Assembly: GCA_031285415.1 (NCBI GenBank)
Contig: JAITWF010000133.1
Coordinates: 1-12,786 of the forward strand
Length of the DNA stretch: 12,786 bases
Reading direction: 5' to 3'
Source of the DNA: Deferribacteraceae bacterium
GTDB lineage: Bacteria; Chrysiogenota; Deferribacteres; Deferribacterales; JAISNW01
Shown here: positions 1 to 6,013 of the stretch, piece after piece
Position numbering within the stretch: the stretch's first letter is position 1
Layout: each line of letters starts with the position of its first letter
Program-made: the position numbers and the translations under genes
The notes under the pieces: model-generated
The model's database searches: none
What the model saw: only the letters and a program-made list of their open reading frames with translations
Told to the model about the DNA's origin: nothing

Positions 1-245
1 TCGCTAGTTTTAGAGGCAACCTCTTTGACCATCTGTGCGCCGATATTCTCGATCGGATCTTTCAGCTCGATCTCTTTTGCAACAGACACGCCATCCTTTG
101 TAACAAGCGGAGAGCCAAACTTCTTCTCTATAACGACGTTACGCCCTTTAGGCCCCATCGTTACCTTCACGGTATTTGCTAATTTATCAACGCCACGAAT
201 GATCGACTGGCGTGCGTCCTCTGAAAATGTAATATTCTTTGCCAT
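1..245 (-). CDS. groEL: Chaperonin GroEL, N-terminal 81 residues (runs off window)
   Basis: This is the 60 kDa chaperonin subunit that forms the double-ring folding chamber in the cytoplasm with GroES. The visible N-terminus reads MAKNITFSEDAR, then VKVTMGPKGRNVVIEKKFG and TKDGVSVAKEI, which is the equatorial-domain nucleotide-binding start of GroEL. The rest, including GDGTTTA and the apical domain, lies beyond base 1. The ATG is at 245-243, preceded by a GAAGGA ribosome-binding sequence about six bases upstream. The gene follows groES by only 16 bases on the same strand, so the two are co-transcribed from the CIRCE-controlled promoter upstream of groES. Identity is certain from the sequence; only the truncation limits the annotation. 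Confidence 0.98.
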   Translation of the reverse strand, partial: MAKNITFSEDARQSIIRGVDKLANTVKVTMGPKGRNVVIEKKFGSPLVTKDGVSVAKEIELKDPIENIGAQMVKEVASKTS

Positions 246-261
246 GTTAGTCCTTCTCCCC

Positions 262-555
262 TTATTTTGCTATAATACCGAGTATATCGTCTTCACGCAT
301 AATGAGCAGCTCCTGCCCATCGATACGCACCTCTGTGCCTGCATATTTGCTGAACAGAATCTTGTCGCCAGCTTTCACAGCCGGTTTCACCACGTTGCCA
401 TTCTCAAGAACCTTTCCTGTACCAACAGCAACAACTTCACCCTCTTGAGGCTTCTCTTTTGCGGTGTCTGGGATTATAATACCAGACGCTGTCTTCTCTT
501 CGCTCTCAAAGCGGCGAACCAACACACGATCCTGTAAAGGCTGAATCTTTGCCAT
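262..555 (-). CDS. groES: Co-chaperonin GroES
   Basis: GroES is the 10 kDa heptameric lid of the GroEL chamber. The 97-residue product has the usual family length. It starts MAKIQPLQDRVLVRR and contains the mobile-loop stretch EEKTASGIIIPDTAKEKPQ, GEVVAVGTGK, and the roof and C-terminal part GDKILFSKYAGTEV, ending DDILGIIAK. Two in-frame ATGs lie close together at 561 and 555. The one at 555 is chosen because it gives the family-standard MAKIQPL start and sits nine bases after the GGAGG core at 569-565. The one at 561 leaves only three bases. groEL follows on the same strand after 16 bases. Expression should be repressed by HrcA through the CIRCE element in the leader. Confidence 0.97.
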   Translation of the reverse strand: MAKIQPLQDRVLVRRFESEEKTASGIIIPDTAKEKPQEGEVVAVGTGKVLENGNVVKPAVKAGDKILFSKYAGTEVRIDGQELLIMREDDILGIIAK

Positions 556-588
556 ATACATTCTCCTCCATTAATCTATAATTATTTT

Positions 589-615
589 TTAGCACTCTAA
601 ACTAACGAGTGCTAA
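589..615 (-). promoter_or_regulatory. CIRCE operator (HrcA binding site) of groES-groEL
   Basis: A perfect 9-bp inverted repeat, TTAGCACTC, nine bases (598-606), then GAGTGCTAA, matches the CIRCE consensus without mismatch. It lies 33 bases upstream of the groES start. It overlaps the last base of the promoter's -10 box and covers the expected transcription start. That placement fits HrcA repression lifted by heat or misfolded protein. The hrcA gene is not in this window. Confidence 0.97.
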
Positions 616-642
616 TAATACACCTCTTACTAAAAATTGCAA
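615..642 (-). promoter_or_regulatory. Sigma-70-type promoter of groES-groEL
   Basis: On the minus strand TTGCAA (642-637) and TATTAT (620-615) are separated by 16 bases. Transcription should begin near 608, inside the CIRCE element. No heat-shock sigma-32-like box was needed to explain the site. Assignment is by consensus match and position only. Confidence 0.75.
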
Positions 643-668
643 GAGAAAAATGAAGCATAATCAATTCG

Positions 669-697
669 TTGACACATAGTGAATTGTCTGATAGATT
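669..697 (+). promoter_or_regulatory. Sigma-70-type promoter of the bacteriohemerythrin gene
   Basis: A perfect -35 box TTGACA (669-674) and a -10 box TAGATT (692-697) are 17 bases apart. They lie upstream of an AGGAGG ribosome-binding site at 712-717, which is five bases before the ATG at 723. The predicted leader is about 20 bases long. This promoter faces away from the groES promoter, and the two -35 boxes are about 27 bases apart. Confidence 0.8.
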
Positions 698-722
698 AAG
701 CCTAGTAATGTAGGAGGCTATT

Positions 723-1127
723 ATGTCATTAGTACAATGGACAGATTCACTAAGCGTAAAAATTGAGAAGTTTGACGGCGAACACAAAAAGCTTCTGGAC
801 ATCATAAATGTACTTTATGAGTCTACATCACAGGGGAAGGGGACGGACGTTATCTCTAAAACCCTCAAAGACCTGATCAGCTATACCCAAACACACTTCA
901 AGCACGAAGAGGATTTCTTAAAGGGTCGTGGCTATAATGGGATTGCAACACAGCAGGAGCAGCATAAGGTGTTTGTCGATAAGATCGCAGAGTTTCAGAA
1001 GAAGTACGACGCTGGTTCGATGACATCGACGATCAGCATGTTCACCTTTTTAAGCTCGTGGCTGATAAACCATATCCAGAAGGTCGATTCGCTCTATGCG
1101 AAGGAGTATGGCGGGCAGGTGGCATAG
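723..1127 (+). CDS. Bacteriohemerythrin (single-domain, O2-binding di-iron protein)
   Basis: This 134-residue four-helix-bundle protein of the hemerythrin family binds O2 reversibly at a non-heme di-iron centre. In bacteria such proteins store, carry or sense oxygen, usually in microaerophiles and anaerobes. The N-terminus MSLVQWTDSLSV with FDGEHKKLL is typical. Likely iron ligands are H21, H58 and E62 (THFKHEEDF), H81 (EQHKVF), H117 and D122 (NHIQKVD). The family normally has a His four residues before H81; here that residue is Q77. There is no signal peptide or membrane segment, so it should be cytoplasmic. It is a single gene with its own strong promoter and AGGAGG ribosome-binding site, divergent from groES. 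The family call is sure; O2 binding is inferred and depends on the effect of the Q77 substitution. Confidence 0.93.
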   Translation: MSLVQWTDSLSVKIEKFDGEHKKLLDIINVLYESTSQGKGTDVISKTLKDLISYTQTHFKHEEDFLKGRGYNGIATQQEQHKVFVDKIAEFQKKYDAGSMTSTISMFTFLSSWLINHIQKVDSLYAKEYGGQVA

Positions 1128-1135
1128 AACCAACT

Positions 1136-1163
1136 GGAAGGGGCAACCAAGGTTTCCCCTTTC
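1136..1163 (+). terminator. Hairpin after the hemerythrin gene, possible terminator
   Basis: GGAAGGGG (1136-1143) can pair with CCCCTTTC (1156-1163) with one G-T pair, and the loop can add a few pairs (AACC/GGTT). It begins eight bases after the stop codon. No uninterrupted T run follows, so it may be a weak terminator or a dispersed palindrome. Confidence 0.4.
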
Positions 1164-1220
1164 CACCTTCCCCTTCCTTTAGGGATTCACTACGACGGCG
1201 CATGTCCGTCTCCGTTCAAA

Positions 1221-1249
1221 TTGACAGATTTGTATATCTGTAGTATTAT
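1221..1249 (+). promoter_or_regulatory. Sigma-70-type promoter placed directly on the next start codon
   Basis: TTGACA (1221-1226), a 17-base spacer and TATTAT (1244-1249) form a near-consensus promoter. The -10 box ends six bases before the ATG at 1256, so transcription should start at or within a base or two of that ATG. A TAG at 1241-1243 blocks any in-frame upstream start, and there is no Shine-Dalgarno sequence. The transcript is therefore predicted to be leaderless. Confidence 0.75.
1224..1241. promoter_or_regulatory. Perfect inverted repeat inside the promoter spacer, candidate operator
   Basis: ACAGAT (1224-1229), six bases, then ATCTGT (1236-1241) is a perfect dyad starting in the -35 box and filling most of the -35/-10 spacer. 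This is a classic position for a dimeric repressor or a spacer-binding activator. No cognate regulator is visible in the window; function is inferred from symmetry and position. Confidence 0.45.
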
Positions 1250-1255
1250 ATATCC

Positions 1256-1795
1256 ATGTTGGCAGGACTTACGGCGGCAGCTGCGGCTCTGAATAATGGG
1301 CAGGGGCTTGCCGCCATAAACAGAAACAATCTGAATGCTCCCACAATATCTCGCAATGAGGGTGCGAATCGTCGTAGCCCTGTATTCGAGATGGCACCTC
1401 GTGGTGAGCCTCGAAGCCGCATGGCACCAGCCGATCCGCTGGGCTACTCCTACAGCCACAAGGGCGAATTCCATAAAGATTATAACGGCGATATCGTAGA
1501 CCCCACTGGCGGCGTCCTCTTTAATGGCACTCCAGAGGGGATCTCGGTTAGTGAAGATGGCGTAATCTATGAATACGACGATCCGATCGGCAAGATCGAT
1601 CTGTACGACGGTGTAGGTTCAGCTATAGGGATATCAACGCAGAGCGTTATAGATAGAAAGATCGGGCTATCAGATCTATTTTCAGCTAACAACACGATCA
1701 ACTCTATTATCGAGCAGAGAGCCTTTCAAGCGAACAGTGCTGTAATTCAAACAAATTCAAATATGCTTGGTACTATCCTGAATATGAGGGCGTAG
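1256..1795 (+). CDS. Short flagellar rod/hook-like protein (FlgF/FlgG-related)
   Basis: The 179-residue product has both end motifs of the flagellar axial proteins. Residues 1-30 (GLTAAAAALNNGQGLAAINRNN) resemble the N-terminal rod helix that normally ends in an asparagine-rich motif. Residues 142-179 (QRAFQANSAVIQTNSNMLGT, ending NMRA) closely match the C-terminal basal-body rod domain. Between them, GISVSEDGVIYEYDDPIGKIDLYD (95-118) recalls the FlgF/FlgG stretch with a DG turn followed by IGxIxL. FlgG and FlgF are usually about 250-260 residues, so much of the central domain is missing. No Sec signal peptide is seen, as expected for type III flagellar export. The gene stands alone with its own promoter and an apparently leaderless start. 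It could be a minor rod, hook-junction or export-related component; exact role unknown. Confidence 0.75.
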   Translation: MLAGLTAAAAALNNGQGLAAINRNNLNAPTISRNEGANRRSPVFEMAPRGEPRSRMAPADPLGYSYSHKGEFHKDYNGDIVDPTGGVLFNGTPEGISVSEDGVIYEYDDPIGKIDLYDGVGSAIGISTQSVIDRKIGLSDLFSANNTINSIIEQRAFQANSAVIQTNSNMLGTILNMRA

Positions 1796-1829
1796 ACAAG
1801 ATTATATAGTTGATTATGCCAAATACGCA

Positions 1830-1889
1830 GGGGCGAGGTCAGCTCGCCCATTGTTGCATTATAATTAAAGGGTGGGCTAACCCCACCCC
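1830..1889. repeat. Pair of hairpins (BIME-like palindromic repeat), terminator for the transporter gene
   Basis: Two 7-bp perfect stems with 5-base loops stand 20 bases apart: GGGCGAG/CTCGCCC (1831-1837 with 1843-1849) and GGGTGGG/CCCACCC (1870-1876 with 1882-1888). Both are built on the same plan, with AGGGG read inward from each outer end, so they look like an inverted pair of one repeat family. Read on the minus strand, the second hairpin is followed by TTTAATTAT and lies 20 bases after the transporter stop, so it probably ends that transcript. Read on the plus strand, the pair lies between two convergent genes and may end the flagellar-like transcript too. Confidence 0.65.
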
Positions 1890-1908
1890 TACAATAACCA
1901 CAGAAACG

Positions 1909-3429
1909 TTATTTCAACGCCGCAGCTGCTGCCGCAGCCTTCTCTGCTATCTCTGGCGGTGTCGTTGCAAGGTCTATACCCCAGAACATCGGCACGAGCC
2001 ATACCACAGTGGCAGTAATAGCAAGTATCCCCACAAGGTTCAATAGGAATCCTGCATACGCCATATCCTTTATCCGCACATATCCGCTACCGAAGATAAC
2101 GGCATTTGGCGGCGTTGCAACAGGGAGCATAAAGGCAAATGAAGCCGCTACGCAGGCAGGCACGATCGTTGCATATGGGTGTATCCCCATTGCGATAGCG
2201 GCACTACCCATAATAGGCACCAAAAGCGTCGCTGTAGCAGTGTTTGAGGTAACCTCTGTGAGGAATACCACAAGAGCTGTAACGACTAGCACGAAGATAA
2301 GCATATTTACGCCATCTAGAGCGGTGAGCTGGCTAGAGATCCACGCCGCAAGCCCAGTCTTTTCAAATCCGCTAGCGATAGTGATACCACCACCGAAGAG
2401 GAGAACGATATCCCAAGGGATCTTGACAGCTGTCTTCCAATCCAAGATCGGGTGATTCTCTTTGAAGTTTGCAGGTGCTATAAATAGAGCTAGCGAGCCA
2501 GCTATAGCGATAGTTGTATCTGATACCATTTTGAGAGCAGGGACATTTAAAAATCCACGCACTATCCAGCAGATCGCCATTGTGCAACCGATTATAAGAA
2601 CGGTCTTCTCTGGACGAGACATCGGCCCGAGCTTATCAATCTCCTTCTCTATCAGCTCTTTACCGCCCATAAGCTTTAGATCGCCTGTGCGGAACAGTAC
2701 CTTTGTGAGGAGGAACCATACAATAGCTATCATAACAACAGATATCGGTACACCGATCGCCATCCATGCGGCGAAGCTGATCTGCATGCCGTACATACGC
2801 TCGAGCATACCAACCATGATGGTGTTTGGAGGCGTTCCGATAATAGTTGCCACACCACCAAGAGAGGCGGCGTATGCGATACCAAGCATTAACGATTTAG
2901 CGAAGTTGCTCTCGTTCACCTTGATCTGCTCGTCTAGCACCTCTTGCCTTGTGATCCCAGTGATCTGTGATACCACGGCGATACCGATCGGCACCATCAT
3001 AACGGCGCAGGCGGTGTTGCTGATCCACATCGAGAGAAGACCAGTAGCGACCATAAAGCCCAAGATCATATGTGATGGGGTAGTACCCACAAGTCTGATT
3101 GTATATAGAGCCACACGACGGTGAAGATTCCATCTCTCCATAGCAACAGCGAGGAAGAATCCACCCATAAATAGATATATAACCTGGTCGCCGTACGATG
3201 CCGTCGTAGCACCAGAGCTCATAATCCCAAAGACAGGATAAAGTACCATCGGAATCAAAGCCGTAGCGGCAAGCGGTAGAGCCTCAGTGATCCACCAGAT
3301 CGCCATAAGAACTGTCATCGCTGCAACTTTCCAAGCCGCAGGAGTCAACCCCTCTGGAGCTGGCAACACAAGCATTAAAATAAAAATCGCAGGCCCCAAA
3401 AGTAAGCCGATTTTTTTCCCGTCTAACAT
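1909..3429 (-). CDS. DASS/SLC13-family sodium:dicarboxylate-type transporter
   Basis: This 506-residue inner-membrane protein belongs to the divalent anion:Na+ symporter family (CitT, SdcS, VcINDY type). Members import succinate, malate, fumarate, citrate or sulfate. Both diagnostic repeats are present: SNT at 137-139 with GTPPNT at 198-203, and SNT at 395-397 with TPPNA at 439-443. These build the two substrate and sodium sites of the inverted-repeat fold. Most of the chain is strongly hydrophobic. The start at 3429 is chosen for its AGGAGG four bases upstream; an in-frame extension to 3540 has a non-membrane N-terminus and crosses the promoter. The last residues form an alanine-rich tail. 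It is transcribed alone. Substrate is not settled by sequence; a C4-dicarboxylate is the best guess. Confidence 0.92.
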   Translation of the reverse strand: MLDGKKIGLLLGPAIFILMLVLPAPEGLTPAAWKVAAMTVLMAIWWITEALPLAATALIPMVLYPVFGIMSSGATTASYGDQVIYLFMGGFFLAVAMERWNLHRRVALYTIRLVGTTPSHMILGFMVATGLLSMWISNTACAVMMVPIGIAVVSQITGITRQEVLDEQIKVNESNFAKSLMLGIAYAASLGGVATIIGTPPNTIMVGMLERMYGMQISFAAWMAIGVPISVVMIAIVWFLLTKVLFRTGDLKLMGGKELIEKEIDKLGPMSRPEKTVLIIGCTMAICWIVRGFLNVPALKMVSDTTIAIAGSLALFIAPANFKENHPILDWKTAVKIPWDIVLLFGGGITIASGFEKTGLAAWISSQLTALDGVNMLIFVLVVTALVVFLTEVTSNTATATLLVPIMGSAAIAMGIHPYATIVPACVAASFAFMLPVATPPNAVIFGSGYVRIKDMAYAGFLLNLVGILAITATVVWLVPMFWGIDLATTPPEIAEKAAAAAAALK

Positions 3430-3479
3430 CGTTCCTCCTAGAAAACAAAGTTTTAATCTGAATTTTGAGTTATAAAATG

Positions 3480-3507
3480 AGTTTACACAAATATTCTTGA
3501 ATGTCAA
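3480..3507 (-). promoter_or_regulatory. Sigma-70-type promoter of the DASS transporter
   Basis: On the minus strand TTGACA (3507-3502), 16 bases and TAAACT (3485-3480) lie about 50 bases upstream of the start codon at 3429. The -35 is perfect, the -10 moderate. The region 3441-3574 is A+T-rich and otherwise shows no gene. Confidence 0.6.
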
Positions 3508-3574
3508 TAGATTAAAATAATGTTTAAGATGAGGCTGCAAGGAAAATAAAGATGGAAAGGGGCTATCGTTGTGA

Positions 3575-3853
3575 TTATTTTTTTACGGAATAGCCGCCGA
3601 TATCCTGCAATATATTTAAGAACTCGTCGCCATAGATAACGGCGATCGCCTCTGGAGCCTTATGTCCCATGAGGAGATCAAAGAGATCGTTGTCAAAGAT
3701 GGCTATCATAAGCCGTCCAAGCCGCTCGATCTCCTCGATAGAGTAGTTCACTGCGACGCTATCCATGAACGCCGTCATCAGCGTTTCATTCTCTAACATC
3801 GCCCTGCGTATCGATCTAAAGTAGACCTGTTTGTAGATCGGATTGTTTTTAAT
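3575..3853 (-). CDS. sdhE: SdhE-like FAD assembly factor (DUF339), probable ATT start
   Basis: SdhE (Sdh5/SDHAF2 family) is a small five-helix protein that helps attach FAD covalently to the flavoprotein subunit of succinate dehydrogenase or fumarate reductase. The product matches the family plan: YFRSIRRAMLENETLMTAFM, then IEEIERLGRLMIAIFDNDLFDLLMG. The usual family form is RRGMxELD near the start and a later DxDLxxWLxG. The key RGxxE motif reads RAMLE here. Start: the only in-frame standard start upstream of the motif is a GTG at 3907, inside a palindromic repeat and without a ribosome-binding site. AGGAGA at 3866-3861 sits seven bases before an ATT at 3853, giving 92 residues, the normal family size. 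The ATG at 3799 would cut off the RGxxE arginine. It lies downstream of purH on the same strand, not beside sdh genes. Confidence 0.72.
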   Translation of the reverse strand: MKNNPIYKQVYFRSIRRAMLENETLMTAFMDSVAVNYSIEEIERLGRLMIAIFDNDLFDLLMGHKAPEAIAVIYGDEFLNILQDIGGYSVKK

Positions 3854-3871
3854 GATACACTCTCCTAAAAA

Positions 3872-3980
3872 TCCCCTTTCCCCTCCCCCTTTGGGGGAGG
3901 GTGGCACGCAGTGTCGGAAGAGGGGATAAAATTAAACATGCAAACCCCTCTCCCTTGATCCCTCCCCCCAAGGGGAGGGG
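3872..3980. repeat. G/C-rich palindromic repeat block, copy 1 (two modules)
   Basis: Module A (3872-3923) has a perfect 9-bp stem CCCTCCCCC/GGGGGAGGG with a TTT loop (3881-3901), then a small hairpin GGCAC-GCA-GTGTC (3903-3915), ending AGAGGGGATA. Module B (3945-3980) begins CCCCTCTCCCTTGATC and contains an 8-bp stem CCCTCCCC/GGGGAGGG with loop CCAA (3960-3979). Both modules recur in opposite orientation at 8883-8991. The block lies between purH and the sdhE-like gene, where it could stall or end transcription. Confidence 0.85.
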
Positions 3981-3989
3981 AAGAACATT

Positions 3990-5528
3990 TTAATGTCTAA
4001 AATGACGCACTCCAGTATAGATCATCGCAATATTTGCCTCATCGGCGGCGGCGATCACCTCTTCATCTCTGATACTGCCCCCTGGCTGTACGATAGCGGT
4101 AATCCCTCTAGACGCCGCCTCATCCACACTATCACGGAATGGGAAGAATGCATCTGACGCCATTACACAGCCTGCAAGCGGCGATTTCGCCTTCTCTGCC
4201 GCCACTCGGCTGGAGTCGACTCGGCTCATCTGCCCAGCCCCCACACCGATAGTGTGCGTGCCAGTTACATATATTATAGCGTTCGACTTCACATGTTTCG
4301 CTACCACCCACGCAAATTCAAGGCTACGAAGCTCCTCCGCAGTCGGTTTGCGTTTAGTTGGGCATGTTAAGCTATCAAAGCTATCGAATGCATGTGTATC
4401 TCTATCTTGTAGTAGGAATCCGCCAGTTACCTTTTTAAAATCTAGCTCTTCGCCACGGATATCGTTTATCGGCATAGAGAGGAGGCGAACATTCTTCTTC
4501 TGTGTAAGCGTCTCTAGAGCCTCATTCGAGTACGATGGAGCGATAATAACTTCAAGGAATAGCTTCCCTAACTCCTGCGCTAACGCCTCATCGATCTCTC
4601 TATTAACGGCGACAATTCCGCCGAATGCGCTCACAGGGTCGCAGGCAAGGGCTAGCTCGTACGCTTTATTAACAGTTTCCGCAACGGCGGTGCCGCACGG
4701 ATTCATATGTTTCACGATAACAGCGGCTGGTTTTTTGAACTCTTTCGCAAGCTCTACAGCGGCGTGAGCGTCTACGACGTTATTGAATGAAAGCTCTTTG
4801 CCATGCAGCTGTTTAGCGTTCGTAATGCCCGATTCGATAGATAGTGGCACGCTATAGAATGAAGCATTCTGGTGCGGATTTTCGCCGTAGCGCATAGCTT
4901 GAAGCATTCTACCGCCGATGGTATACTCCTGAGGGAATAGGTTGCCAATCTTGCGGTTTAGGTATCCCGATATAACGCTATCGTATAGCGCAGTGTGCGA
5001 GAACGCCTTTGCGGCAAGGGCAAGCCGTGTCTCTTTCGTGGTATTGCCGTGCGCCCTAATCTCATCAAGCACACCGTTATAATCACTACTATGCACAACT
5101 ATAGTGACGAATGCATGGTTTTTCGCCGCACTGCGCACCATAGAGGGGCCGCCGATGTCGATATTCTCTATGATCTCCTCGAAAGTCACGCCAGATCTAG
5201 CTACAGTGGCTTCAAATGGGTATAGGTTAACGGCAACTATATCGATATTCTCGATACCGTGCGCCTTTATAGTCTCCTGATGTTGCACATTATCACGAAT
5301 ATTAAGGATACCGCCATGCACCTTTGGGTGAAGCGTCTTGACTCTGCCATCTAGGATCTCTGGAGAGCCTGTAAATTCGCCAACCTCCTGCACCAAAACG
5401 CCAGCCGCTTTCAACTCTTTAGCGGTGCCGCCGGTGGAGAGGATCTTGTATCCACACTCAACCAACCCTTTAGCAAAATCTACAATACCATACTTATCTG
5501 AAACAGACAAAAGAGCATACTTATTCAT
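3990..5528 (-). CDS. purH: Bifunctional AICAR transformylase / IMP cyclohydrolase
   Basis: PurH catalyses the last two steps of de novo purine synthesis: formylation of AICAR with 10-formyl-THF, then ring closure to IMP. The 512-residue length is standard. The N-terminal cyclohydrolase domain shows LLSVSDKYGIVDFAK, STGGTAKEL and GRVKTLHPKVHGG (61-73), and NIDIGGPSMVRSAAKN (122-137). The transformylase domain shows RYGENPHQ (213-220) and VKHMNPCGTA (272-281), whose K273-H274 pair is the conserved catalytic Lys-His. Its ATG shares an ATGA overlap with the lspA stop, which implies translational coupling in an ileS-lspA-purH operon. The association is positional; the functions are unrelated except as housekeeping. 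All key motifs are intact. Confidence 0.98.
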   Translation of the reverse strand: MNKYALLSVSDKYGIVDFAKGLVECGYKILSTGGTAKELKAAGVLVQEVGEFTGSPEILDGRVKTLHPKVHGGILNIRDNVQHQETIKAHGIENIDIVAVNLYPFEATVARSGVTFEEIIENIDIGGPSMVRSAAKNHAFVTIVVHSSDYNGVLDEIRAHGNTTKETRLALAAKAFSHTALYDSVISGYLNRKIGNLFPQEYTIGGRMLQAMRYGENPHQNASFYSVPLSIESGITNAKQLHGKELSFNNVVDAHAAVELAKEFKKPAAVIVKHMNPCGTAVAETVNKAYELALACDPVSAFGGIVAVNREIDEALAQELGKLFLEVIIAPSYSNEALETLTQKKNVRLLSMPINDIRGEELDFKKVTGGFLLQDRDTHAFDSFDSLTCPTKRKPTAEELRSLEFAWVVAKHVKSNAIIYVTGTHTIGVGAGQMSRVDSSRVAAEKAKSPLAGCVMASDAFFPFRDSVDEAASRGITAIVQPGGSIRDEEVIAAADEANIAMIYTGVRHFRH

Positions 5529-6013
5529 CGGTTATCTTCCTTCCTATTCACGAACATATCTATAATAAGCACAAATACACCAACGGTAATCCAGCAGTCG
5601 GCAAGGTTAAATGTATACCAGTGGTAATCTCTGATATAAAAATCGAGGAAATCCACCACCTTGCCCACTCGCACCCTATCGATCATATTGCCCACTGCGC
5701 CAGCCAAAACGGCAACGTAGGCGTAAGAGCGCACTTTGAATCGGTACTCTTTATATAGCACAAATAGTATCGCAACGAACGCTATAATCGTAACGGCGGT
5801 GAAGAAGATCTTGCGTACCATCTCTGGCTGATCTCTAAAGATCCCAAACGCCGCACCAGGGTTTAGCACGTAGGTTAGGTTAAAGAGATCTGCGATTACC
5901 TCAATCGACTCACCAAGCCTCATATGCATCTGCACAAGGATCTTAGAGAGCTGATCTAGCCCCACCAACAGGATACAAAATAGCGGCAATGCAATTTTAC
6001 GTGATTTAAACAT
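5525..6013 (-). CDS. lspA: Lipoprotein signal peptidase II
   Basis: LspA is the inner-membrane aspartic protease that removes signal peptides from diacylglyceryl-modified prolipoproteins. The 162-residue product has the usual four hydrophobic segments. Conserved blocks are D20 in GLDQLSK, NPGAAFGIF (51-59), and the catalytic pair D112 in GNMIDRV and D139 in NLADCWI. The start codon overlaps the end of ileS by eight bases, and the stop overlaps purH by four. The ileS-lspA pairing is common in many bacteria. It implies that lipoproteins are made and matured in this organism. No defects seen. Confidence 0.97.
   Translation of the reverse strand: MFKSRKIALPLFCILLVGLDQLSKILVQMHMRLGESIEVIADLFNLTYVLNPGAAFGIFRDQPEMVRKIFFTAVTIIAFVAILFVLYKEYRFKVRSYAYVAVLAGAVGNMIDRVRVGKVVDFLDFYIRDYHWYTFNLADCWITVGVFVLIIDMFVNRKEDNR

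Noticed and set aside
25..537. Plus-strand open frame across groEL/groES
   Set aside because: It is fully antisense to two certain genes and resembles no known family.
556..561. Two-codon longer GroES start
   Set aside because: Spacing to GGAGG is only three bases, and the family begins MAKIQPL at 555.
1058..1243. Small plus-strand frame overlapping the hemerythrin end
   Set aside because: It begins inside a certain gene in another frame, runs through a palindrome and has no ribosome-binding site.
2462..3124. 220-residue open frame on the plus strand
   Set aside because: It lies antisense within the transporter gene and has no recognisable domain or start signal; it is a compositional shadow.
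3430..3540. N-terminal extension of the DASS transporter (37 residues)
   Set aside because: It has no ribosome-binding site, spans the predicted promoter, and does not look like family sequence; the start at 3429 has AGGAGG.
3872..3980. CRISPR-like or tandem repeat array
   Set aside because: The copies are palindromic modules, not regularly spaced direct repeats with unique spacers.
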